A DNA stretch of 64,000 nt from Actinokineospora globicatena (GCF_024171945.1 NZ_JAMTCR010000002.1:2994630-3058629); one strand, 5' to 3'. Counted from the stretch's first letter, positions 27,756 through 37,556 are shown. The notes: generated by a model not told the origin, from the sequence alone. Made by a program: numbers and translations.

Positions 27756-28370
27756 ATGGCTACAGAGGACGGCGGGCTGCGCGAACGCAAGAAGCGTGAG
27801 ACCCGCCTCGCGTTGAGTCATGCCACCATCCGGCTCGCTCTGGAGCGCGGGTTCGACAACGTCTCGGTGGAGGACATCGCCGCCGCGTCGAACGTCTCCG
27901 AGCGCACTTTCCGCAACTACTTCACGAGCAAGGCCGAGGCCGTCGTCGCCGCGCACACCGAGCGCGGGCACCGCATCGTCGAGGTATTGCGAGAACGCCC
28001 GACCGACGAATCGCTCTGGGACGCGCTCGTCAACGCGGTCGTCGCGCAGTTCGAGCCGCCGCCAGACAGAGCCGGCACGCCGAGGGAAGACAGGTACACC
28101 TCCGCGCTCCAGAAACTGCTCACCGAGCCCGCGGTCCAGCACGAGGTGTTCCGCGCCCACCTCACGTCGCAGGACGAACTGATCGTCGCCATCGCCGAGC
28201 GCACCGGCACCGAGGCCACCGACCTGTACCCGCAAGTCGTCGCCGCGGTGATCAGCACCGGGCTCGGCACGGCGATGGCGCACTGGACGCGCGACCCCAC
28301 CCAGTCGCTCGTGTCCCTGCTGCACGAGGTCTTCGATCAGATCCGAGCTGGGTTGCCCGACCCGCGTTAA
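27756..28370 (+). CDS. TetR-family regulator of the adjacent monooxygenase
   Basis: A 204-residue TetR protein. The start is the ATG at 27756; the frame is open upstream but crosses the AT-rich operator. The helix-turn-helix is RLALSHATIRLALERGFDNV, SVEDIAAASNVSERTFRNYF, TSKAEAV. The C-terminal ligand domain (SALQKLLTEPAVQHEVFRAH ... GTEATDLYPQVVAAVISTGL) matches the common actinomycete TetR_C group next to FAD monooxygenases. The monooxygenase gene follows after 67 bp on the same strand. Confidence 0.9.
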   Translation: MATEDGGLRERKKRETRLALSHATIRLALERGFDNVSVEDIAAASNVSERTFRNYFTSKAEAVVAAHTERGHRIVEVLRERPTDESLWDALVNAVVAQFEPPPDRAGTPREDRYTSALQKLLTEPAVQHEVFRAHLTSQDELIVAIAERTGTEATDLYPQVVAAVISTGLGTAMAHWTRDPTQSLVSLLHEVFDQIRAGLPDPR

Positions 28371-28437
28371 GCCCGACCCGCCAACAAAGCCCGCTCGACG
28401 GGCTGTTCAGCATGCCCAGAACAAGGGAGTGACAGCC

Positions 28438-29946
28438 ATGGATGTAGTCGTCGTCGGTGGCGGACCCAACGGCTTGATGCTCGCGTGCGAGCTCGCGCTC
28501 GGCGGCGTCCGTCCGGTCGTGCTGGAGCGCTTGACCGAACCCAACAAGGAACCCAGGTCCAACGGTCTCGTCGGCCAGGTCGTCCGCATGGTCGACCGCC
28601 GCGGGCTGTTCGAGCGGCTCAGCGGCCAACCAGGCCCGCCGCAGGCCAACAGCAGCTATTTCATATTCGCTGCGATGCCGCTCAACCTCGGCCTTCTCGA
28701 TGACAGTCCCATCTACAACCTCCCGGTGCCGGAGATCAAGACCGTGCAGGTCCTGGAAGAACGCGCGACGGAACTCGGTGTCGAGATCCGCCGCGGCCAC
28801 GAGCTCACCGGCCTCACCCAGGACGACGACGGGGTCACGCTCACCGTCCGCGACCCTGACGCACAGGCCTACGAGCTGCGCACCAGCTACGTCGTCGGCG
28901 CAGACAGCGCGCACAGCCCGGTCCGCAAGGCCGCGGGCATCGACTTCCCCGGTGTCACCTACGACCGGACGACCAGCCGCACCGTGCACGCCGTCGTGTC
29001 ACACAACTGGCTCGACCCGACCACCGGCGCGCTGAAGGTGCCCGGTCACGGACCCGTCATGCCATTCCTGCCGGTCCGCACCGCGCGCGGCGGCTTCTCC
29101 TACGCGCCGCTGCCCGGCCTCCCGCCGCTGGTCGCCACCGTCGAGTGGGACCAGCCCGAGTCCGACGAGCCCATGACCTTCGACGAGATGCGGGCCAGCA
29201 TCAACCGAGTGCTCGGTGTCGACGTCCCGATCGAGCCGCCGCCCGGCACTGGTCCGCACGTGCTGCGACGGATCAACGGCGGCAACACCCGGGTCGCCGA
29301 CCGGTACCGGGACGGCAGACTCTTCCTCGTTGGCGACGCGGCGCACGTCTTCGCCGCCGGTGGCACCGGCCTCAACCTCGGCATGCAGGACGCGATCAAC
29401 CTGGGCTGGAAGCTCGCGGCCGCGATCAGGGGCGGCGCCGATGTCCTCGACACCTACGAGGCTGAGCGGCGTCCGATCGCCGATCGGACCATCACCTACT
29501 CGCAGACCCAGGCCGCGTTGCTGTCCCCCGGCGACGACATCACCGGCCTGCGCCAGTTGTTCGGCGAGTTGCTCACCCAACCAGGCGTCGTGCAGGTTCT
29601 CGCCGACCTCGTCGCAGGCGCGGACGTCCGCTACCCGGTCGGCGACGGCGCCCACCCGCTGACAGGCTGGCCCGCACCCGATCTGAACCTGCACACTCCC
29701 GACGGCACGGTCCGCCTCGCCGAGCTGATCCGCCGCGCGAAACCTCTGCTGATCGACCTCACCGAGGACGGCGACCTGCACGCGGACGGCGTCGAGGTCG
29801 TCCGCGCCACGGCGGCCACCGACGTCAGCGCGCTCCTGCTCCGCCCGGACTCCTACGTGGCGTGGGCGTCGTCCGAGACGCACCCCAACCAGGACGAGCT
29901 GCACAACACCATCCAGCAGTGGTTCGGCGTCCCGGTCAACGCGTAG
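28438..29946 (+). CDS. FAD-dependent aromatic/antibiotic monooxygenase
   Basis: A 502-residue class A flavoprotein hydroxylase. FAD motifs: VVVVGGGPNGLMLACELALG at the N-terminus, GADSAHSPVRKAAG in the middle and LFLVGDAAHVFAAGGTGLNL for the DG/GD site. The C-terminal 120 residues form the thioredoxin-like domain found in phenol hydroxylase-type and rifampicin or tetracycline monooxygenases. The start is ATG 28438 (AGGGAG upstream). Pairing with a TetR gene suggests an inducible detoxification or antibiotic-modifying enzyme; the substrate cannot be read from sequence. Confidence 0.9.
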   Translation: MDVVVVGGGPNGLMLACELALGGVRPVVLERLTEPNKEPRSNGLVGQVVRMVDRRGLFERLSGQPGPPQANSSYFIFAAMPLNLGLLDDSPIYNLPVPEIKTVQVLEERATELGVEIRRGHELTGLTQDDDGVTLTVRDPDAQAYELRTSYVVGADSAHSPVRKAAGIDFPGVTYDRTTSRTVHAVVSHNWLDPTTGALKVPGHGPVMPFLPVRTARGGFSYAPLPGLPPLVATVEWDQPESDEPMTFDEMRASINRVLGVDVPIEPPPGTGPHVLRRINGGNTRVADRYRDGRLFLVGDAAHVFAAGGTGLNLGMQDAINLGWKLAAAIRGGADVLDTYEAERRPIADRTITYSQTQAALLSPGDDITGLRQLFGELLTQPGVVQVLADLVAGADVRYPVGDGAHPLTGWPAPDLNLHTPDGTVRLAELIRRAKPLLIDLTEDGDLHADGVEVVRATAATDVSALLLRPDSYVAWASSETHPNQDELHNTIQQWFGVPVNA

Positions 29947-30012
29947 AACAAGCCCTCGCCGGGCCAGCCCGGTCGCGCCTGCGGGAAGTCCAGAATGGAC
30001 CCAAGAGCGCTG

Positions 30013-30076
30013 GTGCTCGCCCTGTGGTCGCGGGCAACGGCCTGACTGGCGCACCGCAACCACAGGACGCGAGCAC
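30013..30076. terminator. Long imperfect hairpin downstream of monooxygenase
   Basis: GTGCTCGC plus CCTGTGGT on the left pairs with ACCACAGG plus GCGAGCAC on the right, with small bulges. Lies about 70 bases past the monooxygenase stop in a 380-bp gap that otherwise shows no gene. Confidence 0.5.
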
Positions 30077-30326
30077 ACCGCGCGAATCGCCGGCGCCGCC
30101 GTGCTGGATCGGTCGCCCTGGGTGATCAGCGTGTAGGTGCCTGGTCGATACCCACGTGCTCGATGTGATTCGACCGGGAACTTGTCGGCCGAGCCGTGAG
30201 CCTTCGCGGAGGAAGGTGACCCGCTCGGCGACCGGGTTCCCCGGGGTTCCCGGCGCCTGCGCGATCCACTCCGGCCACGGCGGAGCCGGTGGCGCGCGGG
30301 CCGCTTCCACAGAGGATGATTGGACC

Positions 30327-31475
30327 ATGTCGTCGAGCCAGTCCAGCGATCGGATCCGCCGGACCGAGCGGTGGTTCGTCCGCGAGGGTGCGCCCACCAT
30401 GATCGAGGGGTACGGGTTCGCCACCCACGTCCTGCCCCGGATGCTGCCCGCGCTCGGTCTCGTGACGTTGGCCAGCCTGGCCTGGCTGGTGCCGCTCAAG
30501 TCCGCCGGGCCGCAGCGCTGGGTGTTGCTGGCCTGTGTGCTCGGCGTGACGGTCGTGGCGTGGTTCGTGCTGCGCCTGTTCGCCCTTCGCCTGCCCCGGT
30601 TCACGAAGAGCGCGCGCGTGGTGATCCTGGTGGTGTACGCGACGATGCCGGTGGCCGTGCCGCTGTTGCAGCTGCTCGTGGACGACACCGTGACCCCACC
30701 GGGCGGGAGCGTGGTCGGATTGCTGGGGTTCGTGATCTTCTTCGCGGCGGTCTTCGTGGTCACCCTGGTGGCCACCACCTACGGGACGGGCACGCTCGTC
30801 CGGCGGGCGATCCGGCACACGCTCTACGACCTGCGCAACAGCGTGCACCTGCTCGGCCGGGCGCTGCCCGCGATGCTGTTCGTGACGCTGTTCCTGTTCT
30901 TCACCGGCGAACTGTGGCAGATGATGAACCGGTTGGACTGGTGGCGGTTGCTGATCGTGATCGCGTTGTTCGCCGCGATCACAGTGCTGGCCTCGGCCAC
31001 CCGGTTGCGCGACGAGATCGGCCGGGTGGAGCAGGACCTGAGCCCGGACCGCCTTTCCGCCGCGTGCCACGGCACGCCGCTGTCGGGTGTGGCGATCGTG
31101 GAGCCGTTGCACGCGACACCCCTGAGCGGTCGGCAGAATCGCAATCTGCTGGTGGTGCTGGCCACTCGGCAGCTCGTGCAGGCCGGTGTCATGGGGCTGG
31201 CCCTGTTCGGGTTCTTCCTGGTGCTGGGGTTGGTGATGGTCACGCCGGAGGTCGCCGAGCAGTGGATCGGCGGACCTGTCGCCCAGTCGCGGTTGGTGCC
31301 CGGTATCCCGGTGGCGTTGCTGCGCAACGCCACGCTGTTCGCCGCGTTCGGCAGCATGTACTTCGAGATCACCTCCATGAGCGACGTCGAGCACCGGCAG
31401 CAGTTCTTCGCGCCGATCATCGATGAGGTCGAGCGCGTCCTTGCCGTTCGGGCGGTGTACTTGGCCGAGCGTTGA
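30327..31475 (+). CDS. Polytopic membrane protein of unknown function
   Basis: A 382-residue protein starting at ATG 30327. I see about six or seven hydrophobic helices: ALGLVTLASLAWLVPL, WVLLACVLGVTVVAWFVLRL, VVILVVYATMPVAVPLLQLL, VGLLGFVIFFAAVFVVTLVA, ALPAMLFVTLFLFFTGELW, LLIVIALFAAITVLASA, and GVMGLALFGFFLVLGLVMVT. Between helices 6 and 7 is a cytoplasmic segment with EVE-like polar residues (DEIGRVEQDLSPDRLSAACH). No transporter or enzyme signature is recognised. Preceding and following genes read independently. Confidence 0.75.
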   Translation: MSSSQSSDRIRRTERWFVREGAPTMIEGYGFATHVLPRMLPALGLVTLASLAWLVPLKSAGPQRWVLLACVLGVTVVAWFVLRLFALRLPRFTKSARVVILVVYATMPVAVPLLQLLVDDTVTPPGGSVVGLLGFVIFFAAVFVVTLVATTYGTGTLVRRAIRHTLYDLRNSVHLLGRALPAMLFVTLFLFFTGELWQMMNRLDWWRLLIVIALFAAITVLASATRLRDEIGRVEQDLSPDRLSAACHGTPLSGVAIVEPLHATPLSGRQNRNLLVVLATRQLVQAGVMGLALFGFFLVLGLVMVTPEVAEQWIGGPVAQSRLVPGIPVALLRNATLFAAFGSMYFEITSMSDVEHRQQFFAPIIDEVERVLAVRAVYLAER

Positions 31476-31486
31476 TCCTGTGGGGT

Positions 31487-31701
31487 GTCGACGCTGCACG
31501 GAGTCGCCGAGCCGGTGCGCGGTGAGCCAGGCGACGGTGCGTACGACCACCCGTCGTCTGGACATGACCGCGAATCCCCTCCGGCCCGGGGACTTGCCTG
31601 CGAACTCGATCGTGGTCCGCAGTGCGGGGTCGGTCGCGCGGGGTGCGGGCGAAGCCGCCGTCGGCGAACAGGTGGCGGACACGGCGTCTGGTTCCGGCCA
31701 C
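31487..31701 (-). pseudogene. IS5-family transposase C-terminal remnant
   Basis: In two frames the minus strand reads RRVRHLFADGGFARTPRDRP and TTIEFAGKSPGRRGFAVMSR followed by RRRVVVRTVAWLTAHRLGDS, the conserved C-terminus of IS5/IS4-type transposases (the VVERTLAWLTAHRRLARD region). The N-terminal two thirds are absent and there is a frameshift, so it is dead. Confidence 0.75.
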
Positions 31702-31735
31702 GATCTGGCGGTGCCGCGGTTCCCGCGGCAGCCGC

Positions 31736-32086
31736 TTGGCTGAGCGTGGTCGGCGACCAGGTCGAGAAGTCCGTGAGGCCCCGGTCGGCGGGAGACGTCC
31801 TGGCGATCAGGAGGATCCGCCCGAGGATGTGCTCACCCACCACGTTCGGGCGTCCCGCGCTCCATTCCGGGTCCAGTGCCGCGAGCCCCCGCTTGTCGAA
31901 CGCGTGGATCACGTCGCGGACGTCGTCGTCGCTGACCTGCGCCAACGGAACGATGTCGGCCACCGCCCGCCCCTGAGCGGACACGAGCACGACGATCGCC
32001 CGACGCAACCGGCCCGGGTCTTTCGAGATCCTGGTGATCCGTGCGGCTTCGCACCCGAGGTGTTTGTTCGTCCTTGAGGTAGGCAT
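31736..32086 (-). pseudogene. IS630-family transposase N-terminal remnant
   Basis: From a possible ATG at 32086 the minus strand encodes RLRRAIVVLVSAQGRAVADI, SDDDVRDVIHAFDKRGLAAL, DPEWSAGRPNVVGEHILGRI and TSPADRGLTDFSTWSPTTLS, the helix-turn-helix N-terminal part of IS630 transposases. The DDE catalytic domain is missing; the sequence runs straight into the IS5 remnant. Confidence 0.75.
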
Positions 32087-32332
32087 CCGCTGTGTCCGTG
32101 TTCTCGGTACCGTCACCGATCCCGACCGGCTGCTGATCGTCGACGAAGGCCACCTGAGATCCGCGCTGGACCGCTTCGTCCGGCACGGCGTCGAGCCCAG
32201 CCCGATGGCTGGCCCTGCCTCGGGGGTAGGGCGCGCACTACCCCCAGGACGGGCCTCTGCTGGATTCACACCGGACCGCGGACTTCTTAACGTTTCCGTC
32301 ACCGGGTAGTCGAGATCCAGAGGAGGACATCG

Positions 32333-33526
32333 ATGAACAGAAGAACGCGACGTGCGTGCGGCGCGGTGCTGGTGGCAGCGGGGTTGCTCGGCGTGGTGTC
32401 GCCTGCGGCGGTCGCGGACGCCGGGACCTCGGTCCAGGAGCGGCATGATCGGGCAGGCGTGGGCGCGGTCTTGGATGAGCTGGCGGGGGCCAGCGGAGGC
32501 GGCGGCGTGGTGCTCCGGGTCAACGACCGACGAGGGGAGTGGGTCACCAGTGCGGGAGCCGCGGAACTCGGCAGGTCAACCCGACCCGTCCCCACCGGGC
32601 GTTTCCGCGCGGGCAGCATCACCAAGACCTTCGTGGCCACTACGGTGTTGCAGCTGGTCGGTGAGGGGAGGATCTCCTTGGACGCGCCGATCGCCTCGTA
32701 CCTGCCCCGGTACGGCCTCGACCGCCGCATTACGGTCCGCATGTTGTTGCAGCACACCAGCGGTCTGTTCAACTACACCGGCGACGTGCGGGCCGACGGC
32801 ACCCCGGATCCCGGGATCCCCATGTGGGACCAGGCGTACCTGGACAACCTGTTCCGCACCTACCGCGCCGACGAACTGGTGAGGTTCGCGCTGGCCAAGC
32901 CCGCCCGGTTCGAGCCGGGCGCGAAGCACACCTACTCCAACACGAACTACACGCTGCTCGGGCTGCTGATCGAGAACCGGACCGGTATCGACTACGCGAC
33001 CCAGGTCGAGAGCCGGATCCTCAAGCCGCTCAGGATGAACGACACGGTCCTGCCCGGTACGAGAGCAGGCATCCCCGGTCCGCACGCGCACGGCTACCTG
33101 ACGTTCGAGCAGAACGGCAAGCGGAAGGTCGTCGACATCACCAGGATCAACCCGTCCTGGGCGGGTGCCGCAGGGGAGATCATCTCCACCACCGCGGACC
33201 TCGACAGGTTCGTCTCGGCACTACTCGGCGGGAAGCTGCTCAAGCCCCGTCTGCTCAACGAGATGCGCACGTGGATGCCGACGGGCGCGCCGGGGGCCTC
33301 CATCGGGCTCGGGCTGTTCGCGAACGAGTTCGCCCCCGGCTGCACGGCTTACGGTCACACCGGCGGCACGCAGAGCCAGACGTCGTACATGTACAGCACG
33401 GCGGACGGCTCCCGACGAGTCGAGTTCTCGGTGAACCACGGTGTGCTGGACCGCGCCGACGGGGACGCCGTCCGGCGCATCGCCGCCGCGACCACAGCGC
33501 TCGCGGCGAAGGCGCTCTGCGGCTAG
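32333..33526 (+). CDS. Exported serine hydrolase (beta-lactamase/DD-carboxypeptidase family)
   Basis: A 397-residue protein with a signal peptide (MNRRTRRACGAVLVAAGLLG, cleavage near AVA-DA). The three active-site motifs of the class C beta-lactamase/R61 peptidase family are present: S-x-x-K in GSITKTF, Y-x-N in TYSNTNY and H-T-G in GHTGGTQ. Streptomycete R61-like enzymes are DD-carboxypeptidases acting on the cell-wall stem peptide; others are esterases. The start ATG 32333 has GAGGA upstream. No membrane anchor is seen, so it should be secreted. A perfect hairpin follows at 33650. Confidence 0.9.
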   Translation: MNRRTRRACGAVLVAAGLLGVVSPAAVADAGTSVQERHDRAGVGAVLDELAGASGGGGVVLRVNDRRGEWVTSAGAAELGRSTRPVPTGRFRAGSITKTFVATTVLQLVGEGRISLDAPIASYLPRYGLDRRITVRMLLQHTSGLFNYTGDVRADGTPDPGIPMWDQAYLDNLFRTYRADELVRFALAKPARFEPGAKHTYSNTNYTLLGLLIENRTGIDYATQVESRILKPLRMNDTVLPGTRAGIPGPHAHGYLTFEQNGKRKVVDITRINPSWAGAAGEIISTTADLDRFVSALLGGKLLKPRLLNEMRTWMPTGAPGASIGLGLFANEFAPGCTAYGHTGGTQSQTSYMYSTADGSRRVEFSVNHGVLDRADGDAVRRIAAATTALAAKALCG

Positions 33527-33649
33527 ACAGCGTCCCGTGAGTCGGCGAGCTTGACGGCAGCACGCGGCTGCGTTCGCCGTGGTGTGTGGCCGGCTCCAAG
33601 CCGCTCGGAACCGTGGCACCGTGCCGCGCATCCCGCAACGCTGGGTGTC

Positions 33650-33696
33650 GACGGACTGGACCGCCTATCGCCCAGCGGTGGGCGGTCCAGTCCGTC
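33650..33696. terminator. Strong hairpin between convergent genes
   Basis: GACGGACTGGACCGCC and GGCGGTCCAGTCCGTC, sixteen perfect pairs with a 15-base loop, between the serine hydrolase and the convergent MBL-fold gene. The rest of this 300-bp gap shows no gene. Confidence 0.75.
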
Positions 33697-33830
33697 GCGC
33701 TCGTCTTCCTGGCGCGTTGACCCCGGCATCCGAAGGTCCGCACGTGGTGCGCCGCCAACCGGATCGAGCTGGTGTTCCCGCCGACCTGCACCAGATCCCG
33801 CGGCGAGGGCTGGGCACCCCGCCGGCGGCG

Positions 33831-34607
33831 TCAGACCGTGACGGTGATCGGCTCGCCGAGCGGTGCCCAGCGGATCCCCGGTAGGTCCGCGAGCGCCCGT
33901 TCGACGGTCTCCGGTGGTTCGCGGAAGTGCTGCCAGCCCTCGTAGTGCACGGGAATGGCCGTGCGCGGCCGGATCCGGCCGCACAGGCGGGCGGCCTGGC
34001 GGGCGGTCATCGAGTACCGGATCGGGCCGGTGAGCGGGAACCGGACGCCACCTAGGTGCAACAGCACCGTGCCCACGTCGACCCGCCGTGCCACCTGCCG
34101 CAGGCCGCGGTGGGGCACGGTGTCGCCCGTGCACCACAGCGCGCCGTGGACTTGGTCGGGCCAGGCGAGGGCGAAACCGACGACATCACCCACGATGGGC
34201 GTGCTCAACGGCGGGCCGTGCCTGCACGGGGTGGCGGTGACCTCGATCTCGGGGCGGCCGGGGGACGTCAGCCGGGTCGTGCCCCACGCGCGCAGTCCCC
34301 GGGCACCCCCGCCGTGCCTGCGGGCACCCGACACCGTGGTGATCACGGTGTCGACCTCGGCCAGCAGCGCCCGCCCCGCGTCGTCGAGGTTGTCGGCGTG
34401 GTGGTCGTGGGTGAGCAGCACCGCGTCGACGCGCCCCACCTCGGCGGGGGAGATCGCCGGGCCGGTCAGCTTGCGCGACGACGCGCCCCAGCCGAACCCG
34501 TACCGGCGGCCCGGCGGGTCGAAGGTCGGGTCGGTCAGCAACCGCCAACCGCCGAACTCGACCAGTGCCGTCGGGCCGCCGATCCGGGTGATCCGGACCT
34601 CGGTCAC
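33831..34607 (-). CDS. MBL-fold metal-dependent hydrolase (UlaG-like)
   Basis: A 258-residue metallo-beta-lactamase fold protein. The metal motif is THDHHADNLD, with further ligands likely in TATPCRHGPP, WCTGDTVP and PVHYEGW. The opening VRITRIGGPTALVEFGGWRL resembles UlaG-like lactonases and N-acyl phosphatidylethanolamine phospholipase-like proteins. It begins at GTG 34607, overlapping the stop of the upstream hydrolase by four bases, and is the last gene of a three-gene operon. Substrate unknown. Confidence 0.88.
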   Translation of the reverse strand: MTEVRITRIGGPTALVEFGGWRLLTDPTFDPPGRRYGFGWGASSRKLTGPAISPAEVGRVDAVLLTHDHHADNLDDAGRALLAEVDTVITTVSGARRHGGGARGLRAWGTTRLTSPGRPEIEVTATPCRHGPPLSTPIVGDVVGFALAWPDQVHGALWCTGDTVPHRGLRQVARRVDVGTVLLHLGGVRFPLTGPIRYSMTARQAARLCGRIRPRTAIPVHYEGWQHFREPPETVERALADLPGIRWAPLGEPITVTV

Positions 34608-35401
34608 CGGGCGTGCCGCAGCGCCCAGTCGAGGACGTCGTCGGCGATCCGCTGCCACCCCTCCTGCGCCGGGAGCAGGTGGGCGAAGCCGGGGTAGTCC
34701 TTGACCTCGGTCACCGCGGCCGACTTGTAGTGCTTGGCGTTGGAGTGCTGCACGGCGGGCGGCATGATGTGGTCCTCGCCGCCGGAGACGAACAGCAGCG
34801 GTGCGCGGTCGTCGTTGCTGTAGTCGACCCAGGTGTCCTGGTGGCCGGGTTGGAAGTTGGCCAGCACACCACCCCACACGATGCCACCGTTGACCGGGAC
34901 CGCGTACCGCTCGTACAGCGCGCGGGACTCCTCCTCGGTGAAGGTGTTGGTGAACGCGTACTGCCACTGCTCGAAGGTGATCGGCACCGCCCGGTGCCGG
35001 TTGGCCGGGTTCTTGAACACCGGGAAGGTCGACTTGAGCTGGCTCAGCGGCACGACCCGCACGCCCTCGGTCGGGGCCGAGTTCAGCGCCACGCCCACCG
35101 CGCCGACACCCCGGTCGAGCAGCAGCTGGGTGAACGCGCCGCCCGCCGAGTGCCCGATCAGGATCGGCGGCGAGTCCAGCTCCGCGATCACCGCGGCGAG
35201 GTGGTCGACGATCCTGGGGACGGTCAGCTCCGCGATCGGCGTCGGGTCCGCGTTGAGCACCTCGACCTCGACCTCCAGACCCGGGTACGCGGGCGCCAGC
35301 ACCCGGAAGCCCTTGCTCTCGTAGTGGGTGATCCAGTGCTCCCAGCTGCGCGGGGTCACCCAGAACCCGTGGATCAGGACGATGGTGTCCGGTGCGGTCA
35401 T
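34604..35401 (-). CDS. Alpha/beta hydrolase
   Basis: A 265-residue alpha/beta hydrolase. It has the oxyanion strand IVLIHGFWVTPRSWE, the nucleophile elbow LIGHSAGGAF, an acid in VSGGEDHIMPP and a terminal His in YPGFAHLLP. The start ATG 35401 shares one base with the stop of the upstream gene (TGATG), so translation is coupled. Similar proteins are common as actinomycete esterases of unknown substrate. Confidence 0.88.
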   Translation of the reverse strand: MTAPDTIVLIHGFWVTPRSWEHWITHYESKGFRVLAPAYPGLEVEVEVLNADPTPIAELTVPRIVDHLAAVIAELDSPPILIGHSAGGAFTQLLLDRGVGAVGVALNSAPTEGVRVVPLSQLKSTFPVFKNPANRHRAVPITFEQWQYAFTNTFTEEESRALYERYAVPVNGGIVWGGVLANFQPGHQDTWVDYSNDDRAPLLFVSGGEDHIMPPAVQHSNAKHYKSAAVTEVKDYPGFAHLLPAQEGWQRIADDVLDWALRHAR

Positions 35402-36228
35402 CACAGGCTCCTCAGGAAGGCGAGCAGGTCGTCGGCGAGCTGCTGCTTGTGGGTGTCGGTGATCCCGTGCGGCGCGCCGGGGTAGGTCGTGAGGGTGGCG
35501 TTCGCGATCCGGGCGGCGGAGGCCTTGCCGCCGACCTCGAACGGAACGACTTGGTCGTCGTCCCCGTGGATGACCAGCGTCGGCACGTCGAACGCGTCGA
35601 GGTCCACGCGGAAGTCGGTGGCGGAGAACGCGGCGACGCACTCGTAGGCGTTGCGGTGCCCGGATTGCAGCCCTTGCCGCCAGAACGCGTCCCGGATGCC
35701 CTGCGACACCTCGGCGCCGGGTCGGTTGTCGCCGAAGAACGGGCCATCGGCGAGGTCCCGGTACAGCTGGGAGCGGTCGGCGAGGGAACTGGCACGCAGG
35801 CCGTCGAACACCTCCAGCGGCACACCGCCGGGGTTGTCGTCGGTCTGCAGCATGAACGGCGGCACGGCCGAGACCAGCACCGCCTGCGCGACGCGGGCGG
35901 TGCCGTGCCTGCCGATGTAGCGGGCCACCTCGCCGCCACCGGTGGAGAACCCGACCAGTGTCACCTCGCGCAGGTCCAGGGTGTCCAACAGCACGGCCAG
36001 GTCGTCGGCGTAGGTGTCCATGTCGTTGCCGGTCCACGTCTGGCTGGACCGGCCGTGGCCGCGCCGGTCGTGCGCGACGGCCCGGAACCCGTTGCTCGCC
36101 AGGTGCAGCTGCTGGGCCTCCCAGCTGTCGGAACTCAGCGGCCAGCCGTGGCTGAGCACGACCGGCCTGCCCTCGCCCCAGTCCTTGTAGAAGATCCGCG
36201 CGTCGTCACTGGTCGTCACGTACGGCAT
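35401..36228 (-). CDS. Alpha/beta hydrolase, non-heme chloroperoxidase type
   Basis: A 275-residue protein close to bacterial non-heme chloroperoxidases/arylesterases: [31 protein letters not shown], nucleophile elbow [19 protein letters not shown], the Asp in [11 protein letters not shown] and the His in YPGAPHGI. In this group the esterase can also make peracids. ATG 36228 has GAGAGGAAC upstream. It is first in an operon with two further hydrolases and is divergent from an AraC regulator 215 bp away. Confidence 0.92.
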   Translation of the reverse strand: MPYVTTSDDARIFYKDWGEGRPVVLSHGWPLSSDSWEAQQLHLASNGFRAVAHDRRGHGRSSQTWTGNDMDTYADDLAVLLDTLDLREVTLVGFSTGGGEVARYIGRHGTARVAQAVLVSAVPPFMLQTDDNPGGVPLEVFDGLRASSLADRSQLYRDLADGPFFGDNRPGAEVSQGIRDAFWRQGLQSGHRNAYECVAAFSATDFRVDLDAFDVPTLVIHGDDDQVVPFEVGGKASAARIANATLTTYPGAPHGITDTHKQQLADDLLAFLRSL

Positions 36229-36442
36229 CGGTTTCGGTTCCTCTCGATCTCGGTCAGACGTACCGGTCGTCGCGCGGGCGGGACGACCGCGGATGACGCG
36301 GAACACGTCATCCGCGACGCTCCGGCTCGCCCCTGGACCACGGCCGGAACCGTAAACGCGAACAGATCACACATGTCGGCTGTGCGCGCAGGACACCCGG
36401 CTCAGCGTGCAGAATGGCCCCCACCACATGCGGAGGCGAGTG

Positions 36443-37375
36443 ATGGCCTACTTTCTCGACACCACCGATCTCCCGGCCGGGGGCCGGGTCGACGCGGTCC
36501 ACGCGGCCATGGCGCACGCCTCGGCGCCCTGTCACGTGATCCACGAGACCGGCGACGTGCACGTCCGCCTCGGCGTGTGGGACCTGGGCAGCACCAACGT
36601 GTTCACCACCCACGCCACAGGCATCCGCTTGCTGCGCACCGGGAAGCAGGCCAAGCAGGACGCCAGACCTGTCGTGGCGCTGTCGGTGCAGCAGCGCGCG
36701 GACGGCCGCCACGAGCAGTTCGGCAGGCAGCGGGTGGTCGCCCCCGGCGACCTGATGGCCGTCGACCTCTCGGCCCCCTACGACTTCGGCTGGTCCGGGC
36801 GCGGGGGAGCGGGCTGCGTGCACGTCCCGGTCGACCAACTCGGCCTACCCGTCGACGTCGTCCGCCGCGCCATCCCCGACCTGCACCGCAGCCCGCTGTA
36901 CCGCCTGGTCACCGACCACGTCACCAACCTGGTCGCGACCGCTGACCGCCTTGCCGCCGACCCCGGCGCCTCCGCACTCGACGCGGTGAACATCGAACTG
37001 GCCCGGGCGCTTCTGCTGTCCGCGGACCGCCCGGACCACCCGGCCCCTACCGACACCGTCCTCACCCATGTCCGCACCTACGTCCGCCGCCACCTCACCG
37101 ACCCCGACCTCACCCCAGCCAAGATCGCCGCCGCCCACCACATCTCCGTGCGCAGGCTGTACGCGCTCTGCGCCGAAGCAGGCTTCAGCCTCGAACAGTG
37201 GATCATCGAGCAACGCCTGACCGCGGCACACGCCGACCTCGCCAACCCCGCGGTGAGTCACACCATCGCCACCACCGCCCGCCGCTGGGGCTTCCGGGAC
37301 ACGACCCACTTCGCTCGACGATTCCGCGCCCGCTACGGCCTCACCCCCACCGAGTGGCGCCAGTCAACCCGCTAG
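36443..37375 (+). CDS. AraC-family regulator (AraC-binding-like-domain type)
   Basis: A 310-residue regulator. The N-terminal cupin-like domain (VHVRLGVWDLGSTNVFTTHA ... VVAPGDLMAVDLSAPYDF) matches the AraC_binding_2 type. The C-terminal double helix-turn-helix is HLTDPDLTPAKIAAAHHISV, RRLYALCAEAGFSLEQWI, then TARRWGFRDTTHFARRFRA and RYGLTPTEWR. ATG 36443 has a GGAGG site. Divergent orientation suggests control of the hydrolase operon. Confidence 0.92.
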   Translation: MAYFLDTTDLPAGGRVDAVHAAMAHASAPCHVIHETGDVHVRLGVWDLGSTNVFTTHATGIRLLRTGKQAKQDARPVVALSVQQRADGRHEQFGRQRVVAPGDLMAVDLSAPYDFGWSGRGGAGCVHVPVDQLGLPVDVVRRAIPDLHRSPLYRLVTDHVTNLVATADRLAADPGASALDAVNIELARALLLSADRPDHPAPTDTVLTHVRTYVRRHLTDPDLTPAKIAAAHHISVRRLYALCAEAGFSLEQWIIEQRLTAAHADLANPAVSHTIATTARRWGFRDTTHFARRFRARYGLTPTEWRQSTR

Positions 37376-37556
37376 CCCATGACAAGTGTGGCACCGCCGC
37401 CCGTGCGACTACGCTATCTGCTCGGCTTGCGCCCAATGGATCGAGCACACGCATCGTGACTGCTGTCAGGTACGCCCGCCGGACCTCGTCGTGAGGTTCC
37501 CCCGGTAGCTTGGCGACCTTCAAGCGCGGTCTGATAGGGCATGAGGGAGTCCTTTA

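Noticed and set aside
28252..30078. Long minus-strand frames opposite TetR and monooxygenase
   Set aside because: Low-complexity shadow translations with no motifs, while the plus strand encodes clear protein families.
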